Assembly: GCA_947499975.1 (NCBI GenBank)
Contig: CANMQE010000001.1
Coordinates: forward strand, 1,400,899-1,464,898
Origin: an uncultured Sphingomonadaceae bacterium
GTDB taxonomy: Bacteria; Pseudomonadota; Alphaproteobacteria; Sphingomonadales; Sphingomonadaceae
Length of the DNA stretch: 64,000 nucleotides
Direction: 5' to 3'
The notes beneath the pieces are model-generated. The model saw only the letters and a list, made by a program, of their open reading frames with translations. It was not told the DNA's origin and did no database searches. The number at the start of each line of letters is the position of its first letter. Position 1 is the stretch's first letter. Both the position numbers and the translations under genes were made by a program. Of the stretch, positions 28,778 to 38,034 are shown piece after piece.

Positions 28778-29518
28778 TCAGGCAGACGCAATTCCAGCCT
28801 TGTCCGCAGGTGTCTCGACCGGCTGATCGCGTTCGACGCGTTCGGAATACCGATCGACGAGTTGTTCCGCATGGGGCCGCAGAAGAACCGTGAACCGGAC
28901 CAGTTCCTCCATCACATCGACGATGCGGTCGTAATAGGCGGACGGCTTCATCCGGCCCGCGTCGTCGAACTCTTCATAAGCCTTGGCGACCGAGGACTGG
29001 TTGGGAATGGTGAACATGCGCATCCACCGCCCCAGTACGCGCAAGGTATTGATCGTATTGAAGCTCTGCGAACCGGCACACACCTGCATCACCGCCAGCG
29101 TGCGGCCCTGCGTCGGGCGCAGGCCCTTGTAGGCCAGCGGCAGATGATCGATCTGGGCCTTCATGATCCCTGTCATCTGGCCGTGCCGTTCCGGGCTGCA
29201 CCAGACCTGCCCCTCCGACCACAGCGAATGCTCGCGCAGTTCTTGGACGGCTGGATGGTCGTCGCCTGCAATCTGATCGGGCAGCGGCAGGTCGGACGGA
29301 TCGAATATCCGCGTCTCGCAGCCGAGCAATTGCAACAGGCGCGCCGCTTCCTCCACCGCCAGACGCGAAAAGGACCGCTCCCGCAGCGAGCCGTAGAGCA
29401 GCAGGATGCGCGGGGGCGGATCGATGGCGCCCAAGCCAAGCGCGGGATTGCGGAGGAGATACTCGGCCTGCAGCGCAGGCAGGTGTTCTGGATTGGACAG
29501 GGTGCGAAGACGGGACAT
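28778..29518 (-). CDS. arsH: ArsH NADPH-dependent flavin reductase
   Basis: A 246-residue flavodoxin-fold protein. [20 protein letters not shown] is the FMN-binding loop, and [20 protein letters not shown] and [20 protein letters not shown] are ArsH hallmarks. ArsH oxidises organoarsenicals and reduces flavins and metals. Last gene of arsR-arsC-acr3-arsH; its start follows the acr3 stop by 14 bases. Start ATG 29518. Confidence 0.95.
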   Translation of the reverse strand: MSRLRTLSNPEHLPALQAEYLLRNPALGLGAIDPPPRILLLYGSLRERSFSRLAVEEAARLLQLLGCETRIFDPSDLPLPDQIAGDDHPAVQELREHSLWSEGQVWCSPERHGQMTGIMKAQIDHLPLAYKGLRPTQGRTLAVMQVCAGSQSFNTINTLRVLGRWMRMFTIPNQSSVAKAYEEFDDAGRMKPSAYYDRIVDVMEELVRFTVLLRPHAEQLVDRYSERVERDQPVETPADKAGIASA

Positions 29519-29532
29519 GGGTTCGGTTGATC

Positions 29533-30582
29533 TCAGCGTTGGGGGAAGCGATCGCGCGTGCGGTTGGCAAAGGCCACCAGCGACAGCATCACCGGGACTT
29601 CCACCAGCACGCCCACCACGGTCGCCAGTGCAGCGCCGCTGGTCAGGCCGAACAGGCCGATGGCGACGGCCACCGCCAATTCGAAGAAGTTGGAAGTGCC
29701 AATAAGTGCGCAAGGCGCGGCGATGTTGTGCGGCACTTTCCATGCCTTGGCCGCAGCATAGGCGATGGCGAAAATGCCATAGGACTGGATGATGATCGGA
29801 ATGGCGATCAGCACGATCAGCAGCGGGTTGGAGATGATGGTGCCTGCCTGAAAGGCGAACAGCAGCACGACGGTCGCCAGCAGGCCAATGATCGACCATG
29901 GCTTGAGCCGCGCTGTAAAGGCATCGACCGCCGCTGCGTCTCCGTCGTGCGAGCGAATGACCTGACGCCGCGCGATTGCTCCTGCCACCAGGGGGATGAC
30001 GACATAAAGCAGCACCGAGAGCAGCAGCGTCTCCCATGGCACCACGATATCGGTCACGCCCAGCAGCAGCGCCACGATGGGCGCAAAGGCGACGATCATC
30101 ACGAGGTCGTTCACCGAAACCTGCACCAGCGTGTAGGCAGAGTCGCCCTTGGTCAGCTGCGACCACACGAACACCATCGCGGTGCAAGGTGCCGCGCCCA
30201 GGATGATGAGCCCGGCAATATACTGGTCGGCATCGCTTTCCGACATCAGCCCGGCATAGAGGTAGTCGAAAAACAAAACCGCCAGCGCAGCCATCGTGAA
30301 CGGCTTGACCAGCCAGTTGACCACCAGCGTGATGAACAGGCCCTTGGGCTTGCGGCCGATATCCCTGATGCTGGAAAAATCGACGCCGACCATCATCGGG
30401 AAGATCATCGCCCAGATCAGCACCGCGACCACGAGATTGACCGACGCGTATTCGAGCCCGGCCATAATGCCGACCGCCTCCGGCGCGACCAGCCCCAGCG
30501 CAAGGCCTGCGAGAATGGCGAGCAAGACCCAGAGCGACAAATATCGCTCGAACAGGCCCATGGGCGATGCGTCGGCGTTCAC
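29533..30582 (-). CDS. acr3: Arsenite efflux permease ACR3
   Basis: A 349-residue protein with ten membrane helices and the ACR3 signature [20 protein letters not shown], whose Cys is required for arsenite transport. Start is GTG at 30580-30582; it overlaps the arsC stop (GTGA), so the two are coupled. The frame is open further upstream but the ACR3 domain begins here. It pumps out the arsenite made by ArsC. Confidence 0.95.
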   Translation of the reverse strand: MNADASPMGLFERYLSLWVLLAILAGLALGLVAPEAVGIMAGLEYASVNLVVAVLIWAMIFPMMVGVDFSSIRDIGRKPKGLFITLVVNWLVKPFTMAALAVLFFDYLYAGLMSESDADQYIAGLIILGAAPCTAMVFVWSQLTKGDSAYTLVQVSVNDLVMIVAFAPIVALLLGVTDIVVPWETLLLSVLLYVVIPLVAGAIARRQVIRSHDGDAAAVDAFTARLKPWSIIGLLATVVLLFAFQAGTIISNPLLIVLIAIPIIIQSYGIFAIAYAAAKAWKVPHNIAAPCALIGTSNFFELAVAVAIGLFGLTSGAALATVVGVLVEVPVMLSLVAFANRTRDRFPQR

Positions 30583-31085
30583 GCGGCACCTTCCATCGCA
30601 CCAATTTCGCCAAGAGCGGCTTGCAATGCGCGCTGGTCCATCGCTTCGGGATCGAGCGCGAGAAACGCCCTGACCCGCATTTCCAGCAGGCGCCAGGTTT
30701 CTTCGAACGCCGCGTCGACTTCTGTCTCCGTGCCGGTCGCATCGGCGGGGTCCGGCAAGCCCCAGTGTGCCCTCATTGGGCTGCCGAAAAATACGGGGCA
30801 CGCTTCTCCCGCAGCATTGCCGCAGACTGTGATGGCAAGGTCGATGGGGGGGCTGCCCGCGCCGGTGAACTCGTCCCAGCTCTTGGAACGCAAGGGTGCC
30901 GTGTCGATCCCTCGCCTTGCCAGCAGTCTCAGCGCGCCGGGATGCGGCTCGCCCCTGGGCTTGCTACCTGCGCTGAATGCGCGAACGTGGTCGCCGCCAA
31001 GATGGTTGAGCAAGGCCTCCCCAAGGATCGAGCGGGCGCTGTTACCCGTGCACAGGACCAGAACGGTGAAAGGTCTGTCGGTCAT
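30579..31085 (-). CDS. arsC: Arsenate reductase ArsC (thioredoxin-type)
   Basis: A 168-residue enzyme of the low-molecular-weight phosphatase fold that reduces arsenate to arsenite. Cys12 in the P-loop CTGNSARS, with Cys88 and Cys96 ([11 protein letters not shown]) as the resolving pair, matches the thioredoxin-coupled class. Start ATG 31085 lies 9 bases past the arsR stop. Confidence 0.95.
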   Translation of the reverse strand: MTDRPFTVLVLCTGNSARSILGEALLNHLGGDHVRAFSAGSKPRGEPHPGALRLLARRGIDTAPLRSKSWDEFTGAGSPPIDLAITVCGNAAGEACPVFFGSPMRAHWGLPDPADATGTETEVDAAFEETWRLLEMRVRAFLALDPEAMDQRALQAALGEIGAMEGAA

Positions 31086-31093
31086 GATCGGCC

Positions 31094-31456
31094 TCACGCG
31101 TTGGCGGGTTGATCGGCGAGGCAGGCAAAATCGCCCATCAGATCGCCGCACATTTCCGGCGCGCCCTGGCAGCAATCCTGCATCAGGAAAGTCAGCAGGC
31201 GGCGCATGCCGGGAAAGTCAGCGCGGTAGTGGATCAAGCGGCTTTCGCGTTCGGACTGCACCAGCCCGGCCCGTTCCAATGTGGCCAGGTGATGCGACAT
31301 CGTCGATGGCGGCACACCGCAATGTTCGGCGATGGCACCCGCAACCATGCCCTCCGGCCCAGTCCTCACCAGCGCGCGGAACACCGACAGGCGCGTCTCA
31401 TGCGCGAGCGCGCCGAGCGCATCCACCGCCCAGACTTGAGAGTTGAGATCAGTCAC
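31094..31456 (-). CDS. arsR: ArsR-family transcriptional repressor
   Basis: A 120-residue winged-helix repressor: LGALAHETRLSVFRALVRTG, GVPPSTMSHHLATLERAGLV (recognition helix), and a C-terminal Cys cluster (DCCQGAPEMC) expected to bind arsenite and release DNA. Starts possible at GTG 31465, 31462 or 31456; I prefer 31456 because AAAGGTGG lies 7-8 bases upstream. First gene of the operon; probably binds the repeats at 31468 and 31516. Confidence 0.92.
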   Translation of the reverse strand: MTDLNSQVWAVDALGALAHETRLSVFRALVRTGPEGMVAGAIAEHCGVPPSTMSHHLATLERAGLVQSERESRLIHYRADFPGMRRLLTFLMQDCCQGAPEMCGDLMGDFACLADQPANA

Positions 31457-31467
31457 TGACACCACCT

Positions 31468-31533
31468 TTCGAAGAATATCGAAATACGGGCATCACGCCC
31501 TGGGTCAAGCCAAAATTCGAAAACTATCGAAAT
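31468..31533. promoter_or_regulatory. Two ArsR operator-like sites
   Basis: TTCGAAGAATATCGAAAT (31468-31485) and TTCGAAAACTATCGAAAT (31516-31533) are 16/18 identical and in the same orientation, start to start 48 bases apart. Both carry the ATTTCGATA core known from alphaproteobacterial ArsR sites (read on the minus strand). They sit just upstream of the preferred arsR start. Confidence 0.7.
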
Positions 31534-31695
31534 GTCCCGGCAGGGCCGTTGAAGCTTCGATGTTCGGACCAGGTGTCAAAGGACGGCTATCATTGCCACC
31601 GTGAGCAGGGGCGCGCTCTATTGCGTCGGCGAATTACTTGCCGCTCCCGTCCACCAAGCGGCGCAGGCCAACGTGGATTCTTGCGCGACTTAATT

Positions 31696-33354
31696 TCAGC
31701 CTTCGCTACCGCGGTGCAGATGGATGGTCTGCGTCGGGAACGCAAAATCGATCCCAAGCTCGTCCAGTTTGCGCATGATCGCGAACAACAGCGTTTCCTG
31801 CATCGCGAGCGAATCCGGATAGGATCGCGTGCGGAAATAGGCAAAGATCTCGATCTGGAGGGCGCTGTCGCCGAAGGCGTGAAAGCGGACCCTGGCATCG
31901 TCGTCGATGATGTTCTCATCTTCTGCCACGATCTCGCGCAGATCGCCGAGCAGGCGCTCCACCTGCTGGGCATCTGTCTCGTAGGTTACACCGATGATCT
32001 GATGAAAGAGGAAGCGGTCCCGCAGCGCGTAATTCTCGATCCGCTCCGATGCGAGATAGCCATTGGGGATCGATACCAGCGTCCGATCGAGGGTACGGAC
32101 CAAGGTCGAACGCATGCCGATGTCTTCCACGGTGCCGAAAACATCACCGATTTGCGCGGCATCGCCAACCTGAACCGGCTTGTCAGCAATCAGGGTGACC
32201 GAGCCGACGAGATTCTCGATCGTCTTCTGGGCACCCAGGGCGAGCGCCAGTCCGCCGATACCGAGCGCCGCGATGCCGGTCGTCACGTCGAGGCCGACTG
32301 TGTCCAGCACTGCTACCAGGGCAATTGCCAGCAGCAAGACTTTCGCGCCGCGCCGCAGGAAGCTGACGATCGTGACAGCCTGTCGGCGCTCAGCCCGGCG
32401 CATCCGCCCTGTCACCACCTGGGCGATACCGTCGACCAGCCGCAATGCGAACCAGGCCAATGCTATCCAGGCAGCGATGGCGCCGTAGCGAAGCAGCGTT
32501 TGGCGGGCGATGATCGAGACTTCGAGATTGCCGGCAGTGACATAGAAAGTCAGGACGGCAAAATACAGCGCCAGCGGCGGCATGCCCGCGTCGAAGAAGC
32601 GATATAACGGGCTCGTATCGTGCTCAGAAATCGCTCTTCGCAGCACTGCCATTATCAGGGCAGCAAGCAATCGAAAGGCCAGGAAACCGAGCAAGGCGAT
32701 GCCCAGGAGTTTCACCCAATCGATCAGCGGGGCACCCGCTATCGCAATGCCTTCCTCATCGGCGATTGCCTCCACCTCTTCGGCGGGCACGAAATCGGCG
32801 ATGGCCTGTGCCGTTTCGGGAGCGATGCGCCACTGCGTGGTGCCGTCGGCCAAGGTAAATTGCTGCAACAGTATCGGCAGTGCCTCGCCATCGCCGGAAA
32901 GCTCCCCGATCTGCTCGAAATCCTCCGCAAGACCATCATCGATCTTACCAGCCGGATCGTTCGAAAGGACTGGGAAAGGCAGAAGGTTGCCGCCACGATC
33001 CAGTGCGACCTGAAGCATACGGGCCAGGTCCGCTGACTGGTCCATCTCGCTTTGCAATTCCGCGGAATCGAGGCTTTCCTCTTGCGTGGTTTCATCGATC
33101 GGCTCGGCTTGCGCTTCCTGATCAGGCGGGAAGTATTGCGCAGCACGCGAATAATCTGCGTCGCCCAATGCCTGCAAAAGCCCCGTCACTGCACCACGCG
33201 GCGTTTCCCTGCCGAATGGATCGGGCGCTGGCGCTGTCGCCGTTTCCTCTGGAACGGGTTCGGCCGCAGGCAGCGTTTGCGCGGACGCAAGTGGCGCAAA
33301 GGCGAGAGCAATCGCAGCGATAAGAAAGCGCAGGAAAAAGACGCGATCGATCAT
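31696..33354 (-). CDS. MscS-type mechanosensitive channel
   Basis: A 552-residue protein: signal peptide, a long acidic periplasmic domain (about 25-215), membrane helices from about 215, then the MscS pore helix (TGIAALGIGGLALALGAQKT) and ENLVGSVTLIADKPVQVGD of the cytosolic beta domain. It should open on osmotic down-shock. Its start overlaps the stop of the 80-residue gene (ATGA). The operon also holds a MipA-type outer-membrane protein. Confidence 0.92.
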   Translation of the reverse strand: MIDRVFFLRFLIAAIALAFAPLASAQTLPAAEPVPEETATAPAPDPFGRETPRGAVTGLLQALGDADYSRAAQYFPPDQEAQAEPIDETTQEESLDSAELQSEMDQSADLARMLQVALDRGGNLLPFPVLSNDPAGKIDDGLAEDFEQIGELSGDGEALPILLQQFTLADGTTQWRIAPETAQAIADFVPAEEVEAIADEEGIAIAGAPLIDWVKLLGIALLGFLAFRLLAALIMAVLRRAISEHDTSPLYRFFDAGMPPLALYFAVLTFYVTAGNLEVSIIARQTLLRYGAIAAWIALAWFALRLVDGIAQVVTGRMRRAERRQAVTIVSFLRRGAKVLLLAIALVAVLDTVGLDVTTGIAALGIGGLALALGAQKTIENLVGSVTLIADKPVQVGDAAQIGDVFGTVEDIGMRSTLVRTLDRTLVSIPNGYLASERIENYALRDRFLFHQIIGVTYETDAQQVERLLGDLREIVAEDENIIDDDARVRFHAFGDSALQIEIFAYFRTRSYPDSLAMQETLLFAIMRKLDELGIDFAFPTQTIHLHRGSEG

Positions 33355-33593
33355 TCTTCGCCGTCCATCTCTTCCATCACCTGGCGATGACCTCGCTCCA
33401 TAAGCTGGTGGAATCTGGCCAGATTGGCGAGGTTTTGCCGGCCTTCCTCCATGTCGATTGTCCCCGCAGCATCCTCGACCATATGGCGGTGGGATGCGAA
33501 ACGCTTCGCGAACTGCCGCTTTTCGGCGCTCATGCCCATCCCTTCGGCAAAGTCGGCTTCCTCAGTATCAAGAGAGACAGACTTATCACTCAT
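33351..33593 (-). CDS. Hypothetical 80-residue protein in an mscS operon
   Basis: An acidic, helical protein: MSDKSVSLDTEEADFAEGMG, then KRQFAKRFASHRHMVEDA and NLARFHQLMERGHRQVMEEM. No signal or membrane segment. Its start overlaps the MipA gene stop, and its stop overlaps the mscS start, both by 4 bases, so all three are made together. Family not recognised; possibly a cytosolic partner. Confidence 0.7.
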   Translation of the reverse strand: MSDKSVSLDTEEADFAEGMGMSAEKRQFAKRFASHRHMVEDAAGTIDMEEGRQNLANLARFHQLMERGHRQVMEEMDGEE

Positions 33594-34381
33594 TCGACAG
33601 TGCTTCCGAAGGTGTAGGTCAAGGCGATGCCGCCCGCGAACTGGTTGCGCGATCCGAACGCCGCTACAACCGGAGAGTCCGCCGGGTCTGCGACAAGCCG
33701 ATCATATTTTACATAGCTGTAGATGCCCCATCGCGGAGTGAATTGCCGGATATAGCCAATCGTCGCGCCGACCGACTGCACACCGCCATCCGCATCGAAA
33801 GCCGGTAGACCGGGTGTGGCATCTGCCGGCAGAATACCGAAATAGGCATTCTGATAATTGCTGTCGGTAATGGTCATGCGAGATCCGAAGGAAAGCAGAT
33901 GCTCGTCGCCATCGCGCAAGATATAATCGGCGCTCAACAGCGAAATGAAGCCCTCGTGGCCGGTCACGCCCTGGCGTGCCTCTGCCCGCAATCGGATGTT
34001 CTCGCTTGCCTCGAACTGCGCGAACCCGCCCAGTTCCACGGTAAAGCCCACTTCCGGCAGGCCGCCGACATCGCTGGACGACCGTTTTCCTTCCAGACCG
34101 GCCGATGGGCCCAGCGAGAAACCGTCGCGACGAAGAAGCGCGAAACCGAAACTTTCGTCGGGTGCCTCAAACTGGAACTCCTCCCCGGCATCGGCGCGCG
34201 AGATATCGAATAGAGGTCGAACGACGATTTCATCGGAGCCGGGATAGCTTGGCACGAATTGCGGACCGAGCGCCACGCGGGTGCGGCGTGGTTCATCCCT
34301 CTCTTCCTGCGCGGCGGCGGGAACAGCGATTGCGGCGGCGAGGCCGATCGCGCCAAGTCGAAGTATCAAACGTCCTGTCAT
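33590..34381 (-). CDS. MipA/OmpV family outer-membrane protein (copy 2)
   Basis: A 263-residue beta-barrel with a signal peptide (cut after VPAAA) and the OmpV pattern: RVALGPQFVPSYPGSDEIVV near the start, and a late GGIALTYTF strand. Unlike the copy at 16993-17895 it is first in a translationally coupled operon with an unknown 80-residue protein and an MscS channel. GGAGA precedes ATG 34381. Confidence 0.88.
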   Translation of the reverse strand: MTGRLILRLGAIGLAAAIAVPAAAQEERDEPRRTRVALGPQFVPSYPGSDEIVVRPLFDISRADAGEEFQFEAPDESFGFALLRRDGFSLGPSAGLEGKRSSSDVGGLPEVGFTVELGGFAQFEASENIRLRAEARQGVTGHEGFISLLSADYILRDGDEHLLSFGSRMTITDSNYQNAYFGILPADATPGLPAFDADGGVQSVGATIGYIRQFTPRWGIYSYVKYDRLVADPADSPVVAAFGSRNQFAGGIALTYTFGSTVE

Positions 34382-34559
34382 GTGTATTCTCCATTCTGTA
34401 GCGTGCAGGCAGCGGCGTGTCCTGCATCGAGACGCTGGCTCAGCGATTGTTATTGGCGTTCGGCCGGCCCCATGAACCGCAAGATCCTCTCGATTTGATC
34501 CGGCCTTCCAGCTGCGTGCGGCGTGAATTGTGGCTGGCACACTCAAGTCGGCCGCATTG

Positions 34560-35549
34560 TTATTCTCTCGATGCCTTGCGAGCTTTTCGCTCTGCCTGTC
34601 GGCGCTGTTTTTTCTCGAGAAGCTGTGCGTTTACCGGTTGGTCGATGACGAGATCGGCCATCACCGCGCCCCGCTCCCCCAATGGGCGATCTTCGCCGAC
34701 CGTCGTATCGACACAGGTCTGGCGCTCGATCTCCGCATTCAGCAGCGCACCCACCAGAATGGCATAGCTGGTCAGAAACAACCACATGAGGAACACCACC
34801 ACGGCAGACAGGGAACCGTAGGTGGCATTATAGTCGCTGACGTAGCTGACATAGAGCGAAAAGCTGAACGACACGGCTACCCAAGCAAAGGTCGCCAGCA
34901 GTGAGCCGGGTGAAAGCCAGCGCCACTTCGCCGCGCGCCTGTCAGGGCCGTACCGCATGATCAATGCGAAGCCCGTCGATCCCAGCGCCATGGCGAGAAG
35001 CCACGTCAGAATCTTGTAGAACATTTCCGCCACCGGACCGATGAATTCGCCTGTCTGGGATTGCAGCCATGCAATCACGCCGCCGCTGATCAACCCGGTG
35101 AGTGCAATCAGGATTGCTGCCAGGGTCAGGCCGATGGCCTGAATGGTGACGGCTACGAAGTTGCGCGATTCACGCTCCGCATTGATGATGTTGAGCGCGC
35201 CCATCAGCCCCTTCGCAGCACGCATTCCGCCGAACACTGCGAGCGAGATGGATAGCACGAGGGTCAGGCCGGAAACCCCGGAGCTGGTGGTTACGACGGC
35301 GAACAATTGCTCCTCGATCATCGCTGCCGCTTCTGCCGGGACAAGTTCCACGATCGTCATCATCTGCCGCTGCACAGTATCGACATCGCCCACCAGGCCA
35401 TAAGTCATAACCGTCGCGGCCAACAGAGGCGTAATGGCGAGGAAGACGAAGAACGCAGTTCCGGCTGCCAGCAATGCAAGATTATGAAAGCCCATCATCA
35501 CCCACATCCGCTTGCCGATCTGTTTCCAGGCCGGCCACGGCAGGTTCAT
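34560..35549 (-). CDS. YihY/virulence factor BrkB family membrane protein
   Basis: A 329-residue protein with six membrane helices, ALLAAGTAFFVFLAITPLLA near the start and later FGGMRAAKGLMGALNIINAE and YNATYGSLSAVVVFLMWLFL, the YihY signature. A basic C-terminal tail (KKQRRQAERKARKA) follows. Role unknown; not an RNase BN as once annotated. Start ATG 35549; no good ribosome site. Confidence 0.88.
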   Translation of the reverse strand: MNLPWPAWKQIGKRMWVMMGFHNLALLAAGTAFFVFLAITPLLAATVMTYGLVGDVDTVQRQMMTIVELVPAEAAAMIEEQLFAVVTTSSGVSGLTLVLSISLAVFGGMRAAKGLMGALNIINAERESRNFVAVTIQAIGLTLAAILIALTGLISGGVIAWLQSQTGEFIGPVAEMFYKILTWLLAMALGSTGFALIMRYGPDRRAAKWRWLSPGSLLATFAWVAVSFSFSLYVSYVSDYNATYGSLSAVVVFLMWLFLTSYAILVGALLNAEIERQTCVDTTVGEDRPLGERGAVMADLVIDQPVNAQLLEKKQRRQAERKARKASRE

Positions 35550-35706
35550 GGGTGAAACTGCATTTGCGCCATGATGATTTTGTTCTATGGACTTAATCCT
35601 TTGATCGGTCGCGCGAATTGATCGCCCTAATAGAGGCGAGGAACGCAGTGGCGCAAGCGAACTGCCATTTGGGCCTGTTCTCGAAATTATAATCAAGGTC
35701 TCAATT

Positions 35707-38034
35707 ATGCCTCTGCCTTCCCTCAATGCTAGCGCGATTGCCCGCTGGCGTCGCGGATGCTCTGTGCTGGCATTGGTGGTTGCGATCGTTCCCATGCATG
35801 CGGCCTTGGCACAGGATGCTACAGAGCTTGGGAGCCCGGATAGCGATCCCTCGGCGCTTGAAGCAGGAACGATTCCCGTGCCTGCGCCTCCGGCGGAGGC
35901 TGACCTGCCGCCCGTCGAGGAAATCATCTCGGACGAGGAATTCAACAGCTCGATCCCCGACCTTGGCGCAAGCGATCCGGAGTTGATGGGCGAACTGGAG
36001 AGCATCGAGGAATTCGAGGAACGGTTTGCGGCAGAAAATGAAGCCACCGGAGTGCCGGTGGCTGGCGACGCACCGCGCGGACTGCCCGAACTTGCCGATG
36101 GCGACCGGGTGGAAGAGATCGCCGACGCGCCTATTCGCGATGCCGAATTGCTGGAACCGCTATCTCCACTCGACCAATTCGAGGTGAGAGAAGTCGAGTT
36201 TGCGCAAGATGCAAGCGACGACGAGATTGTAGAAATCGAATATGGCGTTGTCGTCAACGGGCTGGACGCAGCGGACGAGATGACAGAAATCGATCTGGCC
36301 GGCACGTTCCAGGACCTTTCGACATTGGAAAACAGTGATGACGAGGTTGCCAACGTCGCCATGCTGGCGGCGCGGGTGGAGGAGGACAGCATCCTGATCC
36401 AGCGCCTCCTGCGCTCGGAGGGGTGGTACAATTCCACCGTCACCACCCGGATCGATCGTTCGGAAGCCGAAAACGGCCAACCCTTGACCGCGGTGATCGA
36501 CGTTGCGCCGGGTGGACGATTTACCTTTGCCGAAATCAATATCGATGCGGGGCCTACAGTGCCTGCCGACCTGATCGAGGAAAACCTTGCGCTGCAGGTG
36601 GGCGAACCGATCGTGGCGACACGCGTCCAGGGGGCAGAGGCACAGGTAGCGATTGCATTGCCGGAACAGGGTTATCCGTTCGCCGAGATCGGTCAGCGCG
36701 ATATCCTGCTTGATCAGGAAACCGTGGACGGCGTCTATACATTGCCGGTCGAAACCGGTCCCCGATCGCGTTTTGGCGGTTTCACCACCAGCGGCGATCT
36801 TGCTTTCGATGCAGAGCATGTCGATGTTCTCGCCCGGTTTGAGCGGGGCGAACTGTATGACAGCCGCAAGGTCGATGATCTGCGCGATGCCTTGATTGCA
36901 ACTGGCCTGTTCGACACCGTGACGGTGCAGCCCGAACAGACAGGCGACCCTGCCGGAGACGACACCGAATTCGTGAATATAGCGGTGGAGCAGAACGCAG
37001 GACCGCCGCGTTCGCTGGCAGCGAGCGCCGGCTTCGGCACGGGCCAGGGCTTCATTCTTGAAGGCAGCTGGACCCATCGCAACCTGTTCCCGCCCGAAGG
37101 CGCCTTGATTGCAGCAGCCGTGTTGGGAACGCAGGAGCAAGGCATAAGCGGGACGTTCCGGCGCTCCAATGCCGGGCGGCGTGATCGCACCGTGGAAATC
37201 GGCCTCAGCGCTTCGCATTCGAACTACGATGCATTCGAAGCCTTCACGGGACGGTTGGGCGGCCTCGTGAGCTACGCATCCACGCCAATCTGGCAGAAAC
37301 GCTTTACCTACGCCTACGGCGCTGAACTCATCGCGTCTGTCGAAGAGGATTACGACTTCGATCTGGGCGAGCGGGTCGATCGCACGTATTTCATCGGCGC
37401 GCTGACCGGTCAGGTTGGCTTCGATACTACCGATAGCCTGCTCGATCCTGTCAGCGGTTTCCGTCTCAGCGCTTTCGTTCAGCCGGAAGGTTCGCTGCAG
37501 GATGGCTTCAGTCCGTATGTCCGCGCGAGCGTGAACGGATCGGCCTATTATCCGATCGGCGATTCCCTGGTGTTGGCGGGCCGTGTGAAGGTCGGCTCCG
37601 TCCAGGGCGTCGATCGCGCGGATATCGCGCCGTCACGCCGTTTCTACGCTGGAGGCGGCGGTTCCGTGCGCGGATTTGGTTATCAGCAGCTTGGTCCGAA
37701 GGTTCTGGAAGACAACCCGAATTTCGACGCTGAAGATCCGGATGAAACTGCCGACGAATTCGTTCTCAATCCGATTGGCGGTCTTTCCGTAAACGAGGTC
37801 GCGGCCGAGGTGCGCTATCGTTTCGGCAATTTTGGCGTCGTCGGCTTTGTCGATGCCGGACAGGTCTACGAGGGGTCTACCCCGGACTTCTCCAACCTGC
37901 GCTACGGCGCGGGGGTCGGCGGTCGATACTACACCAACTTCGGCCCCCTGCGCTTCGATATCGCCATGCCGCTGGACAGGCAGGATGGTGAAAGCGCCTT
38001 CGCGATCTACATTTCCATCGGACAGGCTTTCTGA
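35707..38034 (+). CDS. tamA: TamA-like Omp85-family outer-membrane protein
   Basis: A 775-residue protein: signal peptide (cut after ALA), an acidic, Pro/Glu-rich segment (about 36-175) not usual for TamA, POTRA-type repeats (TTRIDRSEAENGQPLTAVID ... RFTFAEINIDAGP, GRFTF), and a C-terminal barrel with the Omp85 lid motif GGGGSVRGFGYQ and terminal Phe. It works with TamB to insert outer-membrane proteins. Its stop overlaps the tamB start (TGATG). Neighbour YihY reads away. Confidence 0.9.
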   Translation: MPLPSLNASAIARWRRGCSVLALVVAIVPMHAALAQDATELGSPDSDPSALEAGTIPVPAPPAEADLPPVEEIISDEEFNSSIPDLGASDPELMGELESIEEFEERFAAENEATGVPVAGDAPRGLPELADGDRVEEIADAPIRDAELLEPLSPLDQFEVREVEFAQDASDDEIVEIEYGVVVNGLDAADEMTEIDLAGTFQDLSTLENSDDEVANVAMLAARVEEDSILIQRLLRSEGWYNSTVTTRIDRSEAENGQPLTAVIDVAPGGRFTFAEINIDAGPTVPADLIEENLALQVGEPIVATRVQGAEAQVAIALPEQGYPFAEIGQRDILLDQETVDGVYTLPVETGPRSRFGGFTTSGDLAFDAEHVDVLARFERGELYDSRKVDDLRDALIATGLFDTVTVQPEQTGDPAGDDTEFVNIAVEQNAGPPRSLAASAGFGTGQGFILEGSWTHRNLFPPEGALIAAAVLGTQEQGISGTFRRSNAGRRDRTVEIGLSASHSNYDAFEAFTGRLGGLVSYASTPIWQKRFTYAYGAELIASVEEDYDFDLGERVDRTYFIGALTGQVGFDTTDSLLDPVSGFRLSAFVQPEGSLQDGFSPYVRASVNGSAYYPIGDSLVLAGRVKVGSVQGVDRADIAPSRRFYAGGGGSVRGFGYQQLGPKVLEDNPNFDAEDPDETADEFVLNPIGGLSVNEVAAEVRYRFGNFGVVGFVDAGQVYEGSTPDFSNLRYGAGVGGRYYTNFGPLRFDIAMPLDRQDGESAFAIYISIGQAF

